This document shows positions 16,056 through 22,583 of a stretch of DNA of 25,541 bases, piece after piece. A program made the position numbers and the translations under genes. Numbering within the stretch: the stretch's first letter is position 1; each line of letters begins with the position of its first letter. Source of the stretch: an uncultured Lachnospiraceae bacterium (GTDB lineage: Bacteria; Bacillota; Clostridia; Lachnospirales; Lachnospiraceae); contig CAKRJH010000024.1 of NCBI GenBank assembly GCA_934351255.1, positions 1 to 25,541 of the forward strand, given 5' to 3'. Under the pieces are notes generated by a model. The model was not told where the DNA came from and ran no database searches. It saw only the letters and a list, made by a program, of their open reading frames with translations.

Positions 16056-16547
16056 ATGAATGAATCAACCGAAGAAATTCTGTACAGGCACCGGCTGATG
16101 CTGTGCCGGCTGGCGTATACATATACCAGAACTGTTTCCGATGCCGAAGACATTGTCCAGGATCTGTTTGTCTATGTGCTTACCAAAAAACCGGACTTCA
16201 CAGACGCAGAACATCAGAAAGCCTGGCTAATCCGCAGCACGATCCACCGGAGTATCAATTTCGTCAAAAAGCGCGGGCGGGAACAGAAAGCACTGGAACA
16301 GTTGAGACAGACCACTCCCATCGGCAGTCAGGCATACGCCCCGGCTGACCACACGGTACTCGATGCGCTGGACCGTCTTCCCGCCAGGTACAAAGGCATT
16401 CTCTATATGTATTATTACGAAGATTATGACCAGGAGGAGATCTCCTGCATCCTCGATCTGCCCCTTGGCACCGTCAAGACCCGCATGGCCCGCGGGCGTA
16501 AACGCCTGAAAGAAATCTTAAAGGAGGAGTTTCATTATGAGAGATAA
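16056..16547 (+). CDS. ECF RNA polymerase sigma factor
   Basis: A 163-residue sigma-70 family factor of the extracytoplasmic type, directing RNA polymerase to stress promoters. Region 2 spans residues 5-70, with the YTRTVSDAEDIVQDLFVYVL helix that binds core and melts the -10. Region 4 (residues 103-158) has the DQEEISCILDLPLGTVKTRM helix-turn-helix. I prefer the ATG at 16056, with AAAGGA 11 bases upstream, to the ATG at 16044, which abuts the AAGG itself. The final codons overlap the anti-sigma gene by 11 bp, so the two are translationally coupled. Confidence 0.9.
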   Translation: MNESTEEILYRHRLMLCRLAYTYTRTVSDAEDIVQDLFVYVLTKKPDFTDAEHQKAWLIRSTIHRSINFVKKRGREQKALEQLRQTTPIGSQAYAPADHTVLDALDRLPARYKGILYMYYYEDYDQEEISCILDLPLGTVKTRMARGRKRLKEILKEEFHYER

Positions 16548-17718
16548 ATCTTTACACGATACCTTCAAAACACAATATGATGCTCTGACATTTATGTCGG
16601 AAGAGGAATTCCGAAATGCTGTTGCCCGGAAAATGAAGCAACAATCCGATGCGTCACAGTCCTCTTCGGTGTCAAGTTCTTCAACACCACATTCTCTCGA
16701 TGCGTCACGTCCCTCTTTGACACCACATACTTCCACGCCGGGAGCCTGGTTTTCGCATAAGGCCGCGCGCATTGCCGCAGCCGCCGCTCTTCTACTGGTA
16801 GTGGGAACCGCCACGCTGTTCGCAACCGGTGCCTATGCGCAGATCCTGTCCTACTTCCGGCATTTTTCCAAAGACGCACACCATCGCTATCAGAAAACGC
16901 TGTCTCAGTACGAAAATGAACTGGATGCCTCCCTTACATTTGATGGACAGGATTTCCGTGTAGACTCCATGGTGCTCTCCAACCATTCCATTATCTTCCG
17001 GATCTTTCGGGAACAGACAGACGAGTCACAGGAAACGCCTTTCTTCTCAGGTCTTGGCATAAACGGTTCCTGGCAGGATGGCAGCCACTTTTCCTACGAA
17101 TCACCTGCGGGAGCATTTGAAACTCAAAATAAAGGCGAATATATCCTCGTCTATGGAATGAATGACGATATTCTGGCCGATGCCGCCAGTTCCGCTGTCT
17201 CCGACCCGGAAGGACGCTCCCTGTCTTTCCGTTTTACAGACTCCCGTGATGACAATCTGTCCTGCTCCGACTCGATCAACACCTCGATCGAACACTCATA
17301 CACGGAGAAGGACGTCTATGTCAACCGGACACTTTCCGCCGACAAGACGGCTTCCGTCTGCGTAGAAAAAATCTCCTACAATGGCATGTTCTGGTGTGTG
17401 TATTACAACATCACGTCTTCCTCCGGATCGCTGGATTTCATTGACGACAGTTACAATGGTACACATTACGCCCTGACAGGACTCAATGACCAAAAAGAAT
17501 TCGTAAGCTACGGCATCGAATTCCTGTCACAGGGAGCGGACTCTCCGGCAGAAACCAGTATGCTGGCTGTCGATGCCCCGGAAGACCTCGCAGATATCAC
17601 ACTGCGTTTTCGGAAATACAGCGTCAAAAACACCGGAACCAGCCAGAGTCCGGAGATCTCTTCTACGGATGAAGGATATTCCGATGAAACATTGGACATT
17701 GATCTGACCGAGGAATGA
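16537..17718 (+). CDS. DUF4179-type membrane anti-sigma factor
   Basis: A 393-residue single-pass membrane protein. The cytoplasmic N-terminus (1-70) begins with a short helical EEEFRNAVARKM segment, which would bind the sigma factor, then a Ser/Thr/Pro-rich linker (38-69). One transmembrane helix (about 77-98, Ala/Leu/Val-rich) follows, and then a large extracellular domain with the DUF4179 layout (ILSYFRHFSKDAHHRYQ onward). The linker contains a 17-residue imperfect repeat that is also visible in DNA (CGATGCGTCAC at 16647 and 16698). Co-transcription with the upstream ECF gene and overlap define it as its regulator; the signal sensed is unknown. A hairpin at 17744-17773 follows. Confidence 0.8.
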   Translation: MRDKSLHDTFKTQYDALTFMSEEEFRNAVARKMKQQSDASQSSSVSSSSTPHSLDASRPSLTPHTSTPGAWFSHKAARIAAAAALLLVVGTATLFATGAYAQILSYFRHFSKDAHHRYQKTLSQYENELDASLTFDGQDFRVDSMVLSNHSIIFRIFREQTDESQETPFFSGLGINGSWQDGSHFSYESPAGAFETQNKGEYILVYGMNDDILADAASSAVSDPEGRSLSFRFTDSRDDNLSCSDSINTSIEHSYTEKDVYVNRTLSADKTASVCVEKISYNGMFWCVYYNITSSSGSLDFIDDSYNGTHYALTGLNDQKEFVSYGIEFLSQGADSPAETSMLAVDAPEDLADITLRFRKYSVKNTGTSQSPEISSTDEGYSDETLDIDLTEE

Positions 17719-17743
17719 ATTCCCCTATAATTTTGAAGAACCA

Positions 17744-17773
17744 CAGAGCGACAGGCTAACGCCTGTCGCTCTG
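17744..17773. terminator. Perfect 13-bp hairpin between convergent genes
   Basis: CAGAGCGACAGGC (17744-17756) and its exact complement (17761-17773) enclose the loop TAAC. It sits between the convergent anti-sigma and Spx-like genes and probably serves both, although neither side has a strong T tract. Confidence 0.65.
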
Positions 17774-17830
17774 ATATTCTTATGGAATTTGTTTCATAAA
17801 CTTTTCTGCAGACTGCTGTCCCACTGCAGG

Positions 17831-18184
17831 CTACCGTCCCATGCTTTCGCTCCACTGTGCCTCACAAAAACCAATCAACACCTGATCGTCACAAACTACC
17901 AGCGGCCGCTTGACCAGCATACCATCTGTCGCCAGCAGATGAAGCTGTTCCTCCTCACTCATCTCCGGAAGTTTGTCCTTTAATCCAAGCTCCTTGTACC
18001 GCATCCCACTGGTATTAAAAAACCGTTTCAACGGAAGACCGCTTCTGGCGTGCCATTCCTTTAACTCCTCATAAGAAGGATTCTGCTCTACGATATGTCT
18101 CTGTGTGTACTCGATCTGATGCGCATCCAGCCAGGTACGCGCCTTTTTACACGTCGAACATTTCGGATAACATAAAAATATCAT
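17831..18184 (-). CDS. ArsC/Spx family protein
   Basis: A 117-residue thioredoxin-like protein of the ArsC/Spx/YffB group. The N-terminus MIFLCYPKCSTCKKARTWLD carries a CxxC redox pair (CSTC), followed by the conserved IEYTQRHIVEQNPSYEEL segment and the LVKRPLVV motif that holds the conserved Arg. It lacks the RPI motif of classical Spx (VKRP instead), so an RNA-polymerase-binding role is not certain; an arsenate-reductase-like or general thiol role is also possible. The start is chosen at 18184 by family length; the longer frame adds 12 unrelated residues. It lies 55 bp downstream of the XRE gene, probably in the same transcript. Confidence 0.82.
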   Translation of the reverse strand: MIFLCYPKCSTCKKARTWLDAHQIEYTQRHIVEQNPSYEELKEWHARSGLPLKRFFNTSGMRYKELGLKDKLPEMSEEEQLHLLATDGMLVKRPLVVCDDQVLIGFCEAQWSESMGR

Positions 18185-18239
18185 CTCTCGTAACCTGTAT
18201 CCCTTTCCCGGCCCGGACATCCGGGGCCGAAGTGAAACT

Positions 18240-18452
18240 CTACTCTTCTTCCTCCTGCTCCCCGTGCTCTGCCATCAGCGCTTCATATTTCAACTGGTAT
18301 GCAAGCAGCCTCGGCACATATTCCGGCGGAGTTCTCCTGCCCGCCTCCCAGTCTTCCAGCGTGCGAACCGGTATCCCGGTATGATCTGAAAACTTCCTGC
18401 GGGACATACCGGTGCTTTCTCTAAGTTCTTTGATCGTCTTTGCTGTATCCAT
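18240..18452 (-). CDS. Small XRE-family DNA-binding protein
   Basis: A 70-residue helix-turn-helix protein: KTIKELRESTGMSRRKFSDH then GIPVRTLEDWEAGRRTPPEYV are the two HTH helices (residues 4-42), followed by LLAYQLKYEALMAEH and an acidic EEEE tail. The start at 18452 follows GAGGTG; the longer frame to 18494 runs through the promoter. It is probably a repressor or antitoxin-like regulator that controls itself and the Spx-like gene downstream: two near-identical CGCATTGCGT sites flank its promoter. No toxin partner is evident. Confidence 0.82.
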   Translation of the reverse strand: MDTAKTIKELRESTGMSRRKFSDHTGIPVRTLEDWEAGRRTPPEYVPRLLAYQLKYEALMAEHGEQEEEE

Positions 18453-18461
18453 GTCATCACC

Positions 18462-18513
18462 TCGCATTGCGTTTTTCTGATTATAACACATCACATGCCA
18501 TTACGCAATGCGT
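18462..18513 (-). promoter_or_regulatory. XRE promoter with twin operators
   Basis: On the minus strand TTGCGT (18503-18508), 17 bp, extended -10 TGT-TATAAT (18480-18485). ACGCAATGCGT (18503-18513) overlaps the -35 box and TCGCATTGCGT (18462-18472), its near reverse complement, lies in the leader. Their centres are 41 bp apart, about four helical turns, as expected for autorepression with looping or paired dimers. Confidence 0.65.
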
Positions 18514-18555
18514 GATTTACATTTTATTGTACATAATTGAGATACTATTTTACGA

Positions 18556-18837
18556 TTAATGATGTATATACATTCTGGTCATATCCGGCTCATCATCCCC
18601 TTGCACCATACACAGGAATTCCCAGCCATATCGCTCATAAAATCCGACATGATCCGTCACCAGATATACCGGTGAAATGCCCTTGTCTCTCAGATCGCCG
18701 ACCACCTTATCCAGCAAAGTTCCGGCAATGCCCTTTCCGCGCACTTCTTCCTCGGTATACACGGCACACACATTTTTCATGACGGAAATATTTTTTTGAA
18801 GATTTGCGCTACAATATCTTGAGGCGATGCGGCGCAT
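18556..18837 (-). pseudogene. 5'-truncated GNAT acetyltransferase
   Basis: The frame contains the C-terminal half of a GNAT N-acetyltransferase: NVCAVYTEEEVRGKGIAG holds the acetyl-CoA loop RGKGIA, and LVTDHVGFYERYGWEFLCMV is motif B; it ends DMTRMYIHH. Usual members have about 80 more residues before this. Homology stops near 18780, and the 19 residues before that (read from 18837) do not look like a GNAT N-terminus. The break lies next to the hairpin 18811-18853 and to the change to AT-rich sequence, so insertion or deletion probably removed the 5' half. No ribosome-binding site supports the ATG at 18837. Confidence 0.7.
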
Positions 18838-18853
18838 CGTTGATAGATATTGT
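18811..18853. repeat. Interrupted inverted repeat at the composition change
   Basis: ACAATATCT (18811-18819) pairs with AGATATTGT (18845-18853) and CGATGC (18825-18830) with GCATCG (18834-18839), separated by a symmetrical 5x5 internal loop and closed by a 3-nt loop. No T tract follows on either strand. It could be an element end or attachment-site remnant. Confidence 0.5.
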
Positions 18854-18916
18854 GGTCAAAGATTCGAGAAAATAGCCCGTCAGGGAAATTCAGACCTTTT
18901 GACACCTTAATCCTAT

Positions 18917-18950
18917 AAAAAAAAGACATAATCCCAAAGGAGATTATGTC
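18917..18950 (-). terminator. Intrinsic terminator of the small RNA
   Basis: A perfect 9-bp stem GACATAATC/GATTATGTC (18925-18933 with 18942-18950) is followed on the minus strand by eight T residues (18917-18924). Confidence 0.85.
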
Positions 18951-19040
18951 ACATCATATAACATTTGGATGGGCGGCGTATCCATCATATCAGGTTCCCG
19001 AAGGAGCGCAGGGTGCCTTTCCTGCTTGTCAAATGTATGT
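18917..19040 (-). ncRNA. Candidate structured small RNA
   Basis: A free-standing transcription unit without an open frame: sigma-A promoter (19047-19075), about 120 nt, then an intrinsic terminator. The body folds: ACATTTG/CAAATGT (18961-18967 with 19030-19036) closes a multi-branched structure containing GCAGG/CCTGC (19008-19012 with 19021-19025), a UUCG tetraloop hairpin UCC-UUCG-GGA (about 18996-19005), and GATGG/CCATC (18968-18972 with 18982-18986). It is GC-richer than the flanking island. I do not recognise it as 6S, SRP RNA, tmRNA, RNase P or a known riboswitch. A riboswitch is less likely because the terminator is followed by a truncated GNAT remnant. Confidence 0.55.
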
Positions 19041-19046
19041 AATAAA

Positions 19047-19075
19047 ATACTACCATTGGTTACGATCACTGTCAA
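19047..19075 (-). promoter_or_regulatory. Sigma-A promoter of the small RNA
   Basis: Consensus TTGACA (19070-19075), 17 bp, TAGTAT (19047-19052) on the minus strand, located immediately downstream of the stop of the PBECR-like gene. Confidence 0.75.
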
Positions 19076-19081
19076 GACTCT

Positions 19082-19468
19082 TTATTTATGGAAACTATTT
19101 TTGCAATTAACAGGAACCAATCTCCCAGATTTCACATATGAATCTATTTTTCCTTTTTTCACCTCAAACACTGTTGCAACATAATATTTTGACTTCTTGG
19201 CATCCAACTTAATAGCAATAAAAATATTATCTTTATAACATTTCACCATTTCAATATTACCATTGGAATATCCCGCATAATCCGGGGATTTGATTATATC
19301 TTCCAAACAGTCAATATATTTTGAAGCAACAAAATGTTTTCTTTTAACCAAATGTGTAAGTAATCCCTTTGATTTATAAATTGCAAAAGAAGCAAAATCT
19401 GTACCTAATACGGAATTAAGAGCTGTATTATAATTTGCCACTTTAATCAATTTTTCTCCGCTTCCCAT
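19082..19468 (-). CDS. PBECR-like putative nuclease domain protein
   Basis: A 128-residue soluble protein. The arrangement HFVASKYIDCLEDIIKSPDYAG, then MVKCYKDNIFIAIKLD, then YYVATVFEVKKGKI and SGRLVPV resembles the phage Barnase-EndoU-ColicinE5/D-RelE (PBECR) nuclease-like domains found at the ends of phage and mobile-element proteins. That assignment is by pattern and is tentative. The start has a strong GGGGGAGGAAG site. It begins 41 bp after the coiled-coil membrane protein gene, so the two may be a functional pair. The gene is AT-rich like the rest of the island. Confidence 0.55.
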   Translation of the reverse strand: MGSGEKLIKVANYNTALNSVLGTDFASFAIYKSKGLLTHLVKRKHFVASKYIDCLEDIIKSPDYAGYSNGNIEMVKCYKDNIFIAIKLDAKKSKYYVATVFEVKKGKIDSYVKSGRLVPVNCKNSFHK

Positions 19469-19509
19469 ATATTATCTTCCTCCCCCGTATCATACATAGA
19501 TTATATTTT

Positions 19510-19923
19510 TCATTTGTAATGTTTTCTTTTCAACCCTTCGATTTCCCGCTGGAGCTGATCGCATCTCTGCTTGTTCACGCGGATCTGTTCGCGCAGACTC
19601 TGCCTCTTCTTCTCTCTTCTGACATCAAGAACGACAAACACCACCAGCAGGATCAGGATAGGCATAAATGAGGACAATGAAATAAAATAATCATTCCCCA
19701 TCCAGTTTTTGATAAACTCCAGCACAAGAAACCATCCAAATAAAAACAGATACGGTGCATACTTGCGCCCCAGGGATCGCTCCTGCAATCCCGTCTGCAG
19801 ACTGGAATTCACCCTCTGCAGATAATGTATCTGTTTTTGTAATGCAAAGAGTTCCTGACGATAGTCTTCGCTGTTATTTTCCTGTAACTGTTGCATTTCA
19901 CTCACCACACCTTTCCATCCCAT
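19510..19923 (-). CDS. Coiled-coil membrane protein of unknown function
   Basis: A 137-residue protein I do not recognise. Residues 8-45 form a probable coiled coil (MQQLQENNSEDYRQELFALQ region), two hydrophobic segments follow (about 55-70, YLFLFGWFLVLEF; and 80-98, LSSFMPILILLVVFVVL), and a second coiled coil rich in Arg/Lys/Gln ends the protein (residues 102-137). A GAGG site six bases upstream supports the ATG at 19923; the ATG at 19896 is the alternative. Both ends are probably cytoplasmic. It precedes the PBECR-like gene. Confidence 0.65.
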   Translation of the reverse strand: MGWKGVVSEMQQLQENNSEDYRQELFALQKQIHYLQRVNSSLQTGLQERSLGRKYAPYLFLFGWFLVLEFIKNWMGNDYFISLSSFMPILILLVVFVVLDVRREKKRQSLREQIRVNKQRCDQLQREIEGLKRKHYK

Positions 19924-19998
19924 TCGCTGCCTCTGATCCGACGCAAATGTTTACACGTTTCGGGCACAAAATCAGAATAATCATACCGTTTCTGCAGG

Positions 19999-20149
19999 TA
20001 TGTTTTCGAACATTCGAATTGACAATAACACCATATTATTATATTATCTGATCATAAAGAAATGGGTTTTTGTCGTGTACAGCTTTATAGCTCAATCGGG
20101 TTGCCCGTTTCTTTTTTATCTCTAAAACATCATATAAATACATTTTTCC
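19999..20149 (-). repeat. Duplicated gene tail, copy A (decayed)
   Basis: Imperfect direct copy of 20170-20317. It covers the last roughly 20 codons of the XRE-polyvalent gene, its 3' flank, and a conserved box TTGTCA-N17-CATA. The two copies agree over most positions with small indels. The gap 19924-20254 holds no other gene. Confidence 0.65.
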
Positions 20150-20176
20150 TGTCAGTGTCTGCTTTAAGATATGTTT
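20087..20176 (-). pseudogene. Hybrid remnant: Fic-like tail joined to polyvalent C-terminus
   Basis: Read on the minus strand from 20176, the fragment begins KHILKQTLTGK, matching KHILKQALTDK of the Fic protein in this window (27 of 29 bases identical, 20149-20177 against 24697-24725). It runs straight into GKMYLYDVLEIKK, matching the C-terminus of the XRE fusion protein (GKLYLYDVLRIKK). A one-base-shorter A run then shifts the frame before the original stop. There is no start codon or ribosome-binding site, and an in-frame TGA (20177-20179) precedes it. Confidence 0.6.
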
Positions 20177-20317
20177 TCAAATATTCAGATTGACAAATCA
20201 TCTAATTCTGTTATAAAATAAGCGCAAGAAATGAGTTTTACAACCGTACAGTTTTTACTCAAGCGGCTTACTCGTTTCTTTTTTTATTCTCAAGACATCA
20301 TACAAATACAGTTTGCC
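20170..20317 (-). repeat. Duplicated gene tail, copy B (intact)
   Basis: The 3' end of the intact XRE-polyvalent gene plus about 85 bp of 3' flank, matched by the decayed copy at 19999-20149. Confidence 0.65.
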
Positions 20318-21118
20318 ATCTTTGGCATGTCTTATCACTATTCTCCCCTTAAAAACATTGTATCCTGCTAACTCTCCATCATTATCATATTTCGGAATAG
20401 CAAACCGTGTATCATAACGATACCATCCATATTTAGCTTTGTTATTATGCTTATCTTTATAATTCTCAGAAAACACTTTATTGGATGCAATCTGAATTAA
20501 TTCCTTGATTGCAACAGATGCATTTGCCTTTGCGTATTCATTAGGCCCTCTTAAGACCTTAGTATCTTTTGAATGTGAATACTCATCAGGGAAGTCGCTT
20601 CCAATGTATATCATATCATTTGTATCAAAAATTTCAGTGCAAACACCTATATATTCCTTCAAATAGCTTTCTACCACATTCCAATCAACTTTTTTACTTC
20701 TTTTAAATCTAAGATCGTTAATTACAACTATCTGATTGCCTTCTGCATCTGTAATAATAGAAACATTCCCTGTTGTCAATTCAATGCTCTTTTTCAATAT
20801 AAAATGTTCCAGATAACTTATAATCCTTCTCTTCGTTTCATTAGAAGCCGCCTCAATACTATCAATTTTAATCTGATCATCTAATTTATAATCATTGGTC
20901 AATACTTCATTACTTTTATCTTCCTCATCACAAAGTAAATCCATAAGTGACATATCAAGCGCCTTACATATAGCAACCAACTTATCCGCCTGTGGATTTA
21001 TCTTCTTTTTACGCCAGTCGCTTATCGTACTTGTAGCAATACCAGTTTTTCGCGATAATTCAATCTGGCTCATATGTAATTCTGCTAATCTATCAAAAAT
21101 TTTTTCATATACATTCAT
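20255..21118 (-). CDS. XRE regulator fused to a phage polyvalent-type domain
   Basis: A 287-residue two-part protein. Residues 5-62 are an XRE helix-turn-helix (MSQIELSRKTGIATSTISDW, then LVAICKALDMSLMDLL). After a linker, residues about 135-287 form a domain like those in large phage polyvalent proteins: IYIGSDFPDEYSHS, then ANASVAIKELIQIA, KYGWYRYDTRFAIP, YNVFKGRIVIRHAKDGK, and LYLYDVLRIKKETSKPLE. I cannot name the domain with certainty; its company suggests a nuclease-like or toxin-inhibiting module. The ATG has GGGAG ten bases upstream. A TCCG-N6-CGGA repeat (about 21150-21163) upstream may be its own operator. The C-terminal part is duplicated downstream as a remnant. Confidence 0.7.
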   Translation of the reverse strand: MNVYEKIFDRLAELHMSQIELSRKTGIATSTISDWRKKKINPQADKLVAICKALDMSLMDLLCDEEDKSNEVLTNDYKLDDQIKIDSIEAASNETKRRIISYLEHFILKKSIELTTGNVSIITDAEGNQIVVINDLRFKRSKKVDWNVVESYLKEYIGVCTEIFDTNDMIYIGSDFPDEYSHSKDTKVLRGPNEYAKANASVAIKELIQIASNKVFSENYKDKHNNKAKYGWYRYDTRFAIPKYDNDGELAGYNVFKGRIVIRHAKDGKLYLYDVLRIKKETSKPLE

Positions 21119-21188
21119 GGTACAATATCTCCCTCACAGGTTCTCAGCTTTCCGTATTTTCGGATATCGTATCACAAACAGCTAACTT

Positions 21189-21565
21189 TCACAATAATAG
21201 GAATCTTCCATTGTCATTGGAATATGGCGTTCTGCGCTGTTTAGTGCCGAGAAGTTTCATTGCCCGTGTCGTTGTAATGCCGACATTTTCCGATACATAC
21301 TTATAAATTTGCAGTTCTTGTTCATTTTCCGGCATTTTATCGGCGGTTTCCCGGCAGTTTGTCGGCGGTATTGTGGTCAACAGTGCCGTTAACCTGACCT
21401 CGATAAATATTGATACACAAATCAATTTCGCCGCCAATAAACTCCGGCTCCCGCAGTCCGGCAGTTTTCTCTTTATCAATAATTCTCGGAATACCGCTTC
21501 CCCAATTCTCGATCAGATTCATATAAGCAAGCGCATGAGCAAGAGCTTTATTTTTGATAATTCAG
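21189..21565 (-). pseudogene. AlbA/Schlafen-type ATP-binding protein remnant
   Basis: Two reading frames carry consecutive pieces of one protein. The first reads ALAHALAYMNLIENWGSGIP then GLREPEFIGGEIDLCINIYRG; the second reads NEQELQIYKYVSENVGIT then RAMKLLGTKQRRT. Together they match the C-terminal part of the AlbA_2-containing putative transcriptional regulators common in Clostridia. The frame changes near 21370, the N-terminal ATPase-like domain is absent, and the end is degenerate. A non-functional relic. Confidence 0.7.
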
Positions 21566-21592
21566 ACGATTCAATTTACTATTCTGTCACAA

Positions 21593-22375
21593 TCATTTTC
21601 TTTTTTCCAGTCTTGCTGCACATAATAAATAACTCAGATTATTTACAAACCAGATTATCGTTACAAAAAGAAGGGCCATCAGATCAGCCTCAAAAGCTAA
21701 TGAATACATAAATGCAATTACAATAAGAACCATGCATGCTATATTCGTATTTAGGCACCCCTTATAACCTGCACGATACGCAATCAACTGCTCTGCCTCC
21801 CCACAAGACTGCATCCATACTTTTTGAACATGTATGTCAAGTACATTTCCCTTTTTTTCGGGATTTAATTTTTTCTCGATATTGATCGTCACAGCTGTGA
21901 TTACAAGACTAATAATTGATGACATTACAAATATTATAATCCCCAGTATCGTAACAAGTTGTCCGTAAGTCTCTGTCTTTTCATAGTCAAATAGCAGAAC
22001 ATCATATAAAAAACAAAAGAACAGAACTAAATTAAGCATTGAAAATGCATTTGATAATATCATTGGTCGATTCAATTTATCTTCCAACTTATCCCATAAA
22101 TCATCATTTCCCTTATCTGTCTGTAGTTTCTTATACATAAAATTGCACTGTTCAAATGCAATAACCTGCACCACCGCGCCCAATATAGATACTATGATAA
22201 ACACAACCGGAAAACCTTGTTTTATAATATTCTTCACTATCTGAATTGTATTATCTACAGATCCCATTTTCTTTACATCTGCAACCAATCTCCCACAAAC
22301 AAAACCCGCAATACAACTAACCGCCAAAATCAAAATGAATGTTATTATTATTTTGAAATTATTTTTATTTTTCAT
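21593..22375 (-). CDS. DUF3169-type membrane protein
   Basis: A 260-residue integral membrane protein with six hydrophobic segments in pairs (starting near residues 9, 56, 104, 137, 206 and 228) and a charged cytoplasmic loop between the fourth and fifth (NIEKKLNPEKKGNVLDIHVQ). It matches the DUF3169 pattern, whose genes typically follow a small XRE regulator. Function unknown. The ATG at 22375 is chosen because GGAGG lies nine bases upstream; earlier ATGs lie within or before that site. It overlaps the XRE gene by 11 bp, so it is translationally coupled to it. Last gene of a three-gene cassette. Confidence 0.75.
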   Translation of the reverse strand: MKNKNNFKIIITFILILAVSCIAGFVCGRLVADVKKMGSVDNTIQIVKNIIKQGFPVVFIIVSILGAVVQVIAFEQCNFMYKKLQTDKGNDDLWDKLEDKLNRPMILSNAFSMLNLVLFFCFLYDVLLFDYEKTETYGQLVTILGIIIFVMSSIISLVITAVTINIEKKLNPEKKGNVLDIHVQKVWMQSCGEAEQLIAYRAGYKGCLNTNIACMVLIVIAFMYSLAFEADLMALLFVTIIWFVNNLSYLLCAARLEKRK

Positions 22376-22583
22376 CAATTTCATCCTCCGAATATTCAAA
22401 TATATCTTCAACCGTTGCACCACAAACCTTTGCTATTTTTAATGCAAGTGTAACGGACGGAGAATAATTTCCTCTTTCGATCTGCCCGATTGTCTGTCTG
22501 GACGTCTGAACCATTTTTCCTAATTCCTGTTGATTTACACCAATACGCGCCCGATATTCCTTCAAATGATTTTTTAGTGGCAT
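22365..22583 (-). CDS. XRE-family transcriptional regulator
   Basis: A 72-residue Cro/CI-type repressor: VNQQELGKMVQTSRQTIGQI is the helix-turn-helix (residues 15-34), followed by ERGNYSPSVTLALKIAKVCG and an acidic C-terminal tail (EYSEDEIDEK). It overlaps the upstream unknown gene by 10 bp and the downstream DUF3169 gene by 11 bp, so the three are tightly coupled. It is the obvious candidate to bind the TGACAA-N6-TTGTCA operators at the cassette promoter (23339-23387) and repress its own transcription. Confidence 0.88.
   Translation of the reverse strand: MPLKNHLKEYRARIGVNQQELGKMVQTSRQTIGQIERGNYSPSVTLALKIAKVCGATVEDIFEYSEDEIDEK

Noticed and set aside
18185..18239. Terminator between the XRE and Spx-like genes
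   Set aside because: CGGCCC/GGGCCG can pair around 18205-18228 but no T tract follows, so read-through is expected.
18961..19040. TPP riboswitch or SRP RNA
   Set aside because: GAACCTGAT and a following CGCC recall the TPP element and the opposite strand has CAGGTTCCCGAAGGAGC recalling the SRP apical loop, but the essential CTGAGA box and the GGAAGGAAGCAGCC loop, respectively, are absent.
20005..20018. SOS (LexA) box
   Set aside because: TTCGAACATTCGAA is palindromic but does not fit GAAC-N4-GTTC, and the duplicated copy at 20174-20190 does not keep the symmetry.
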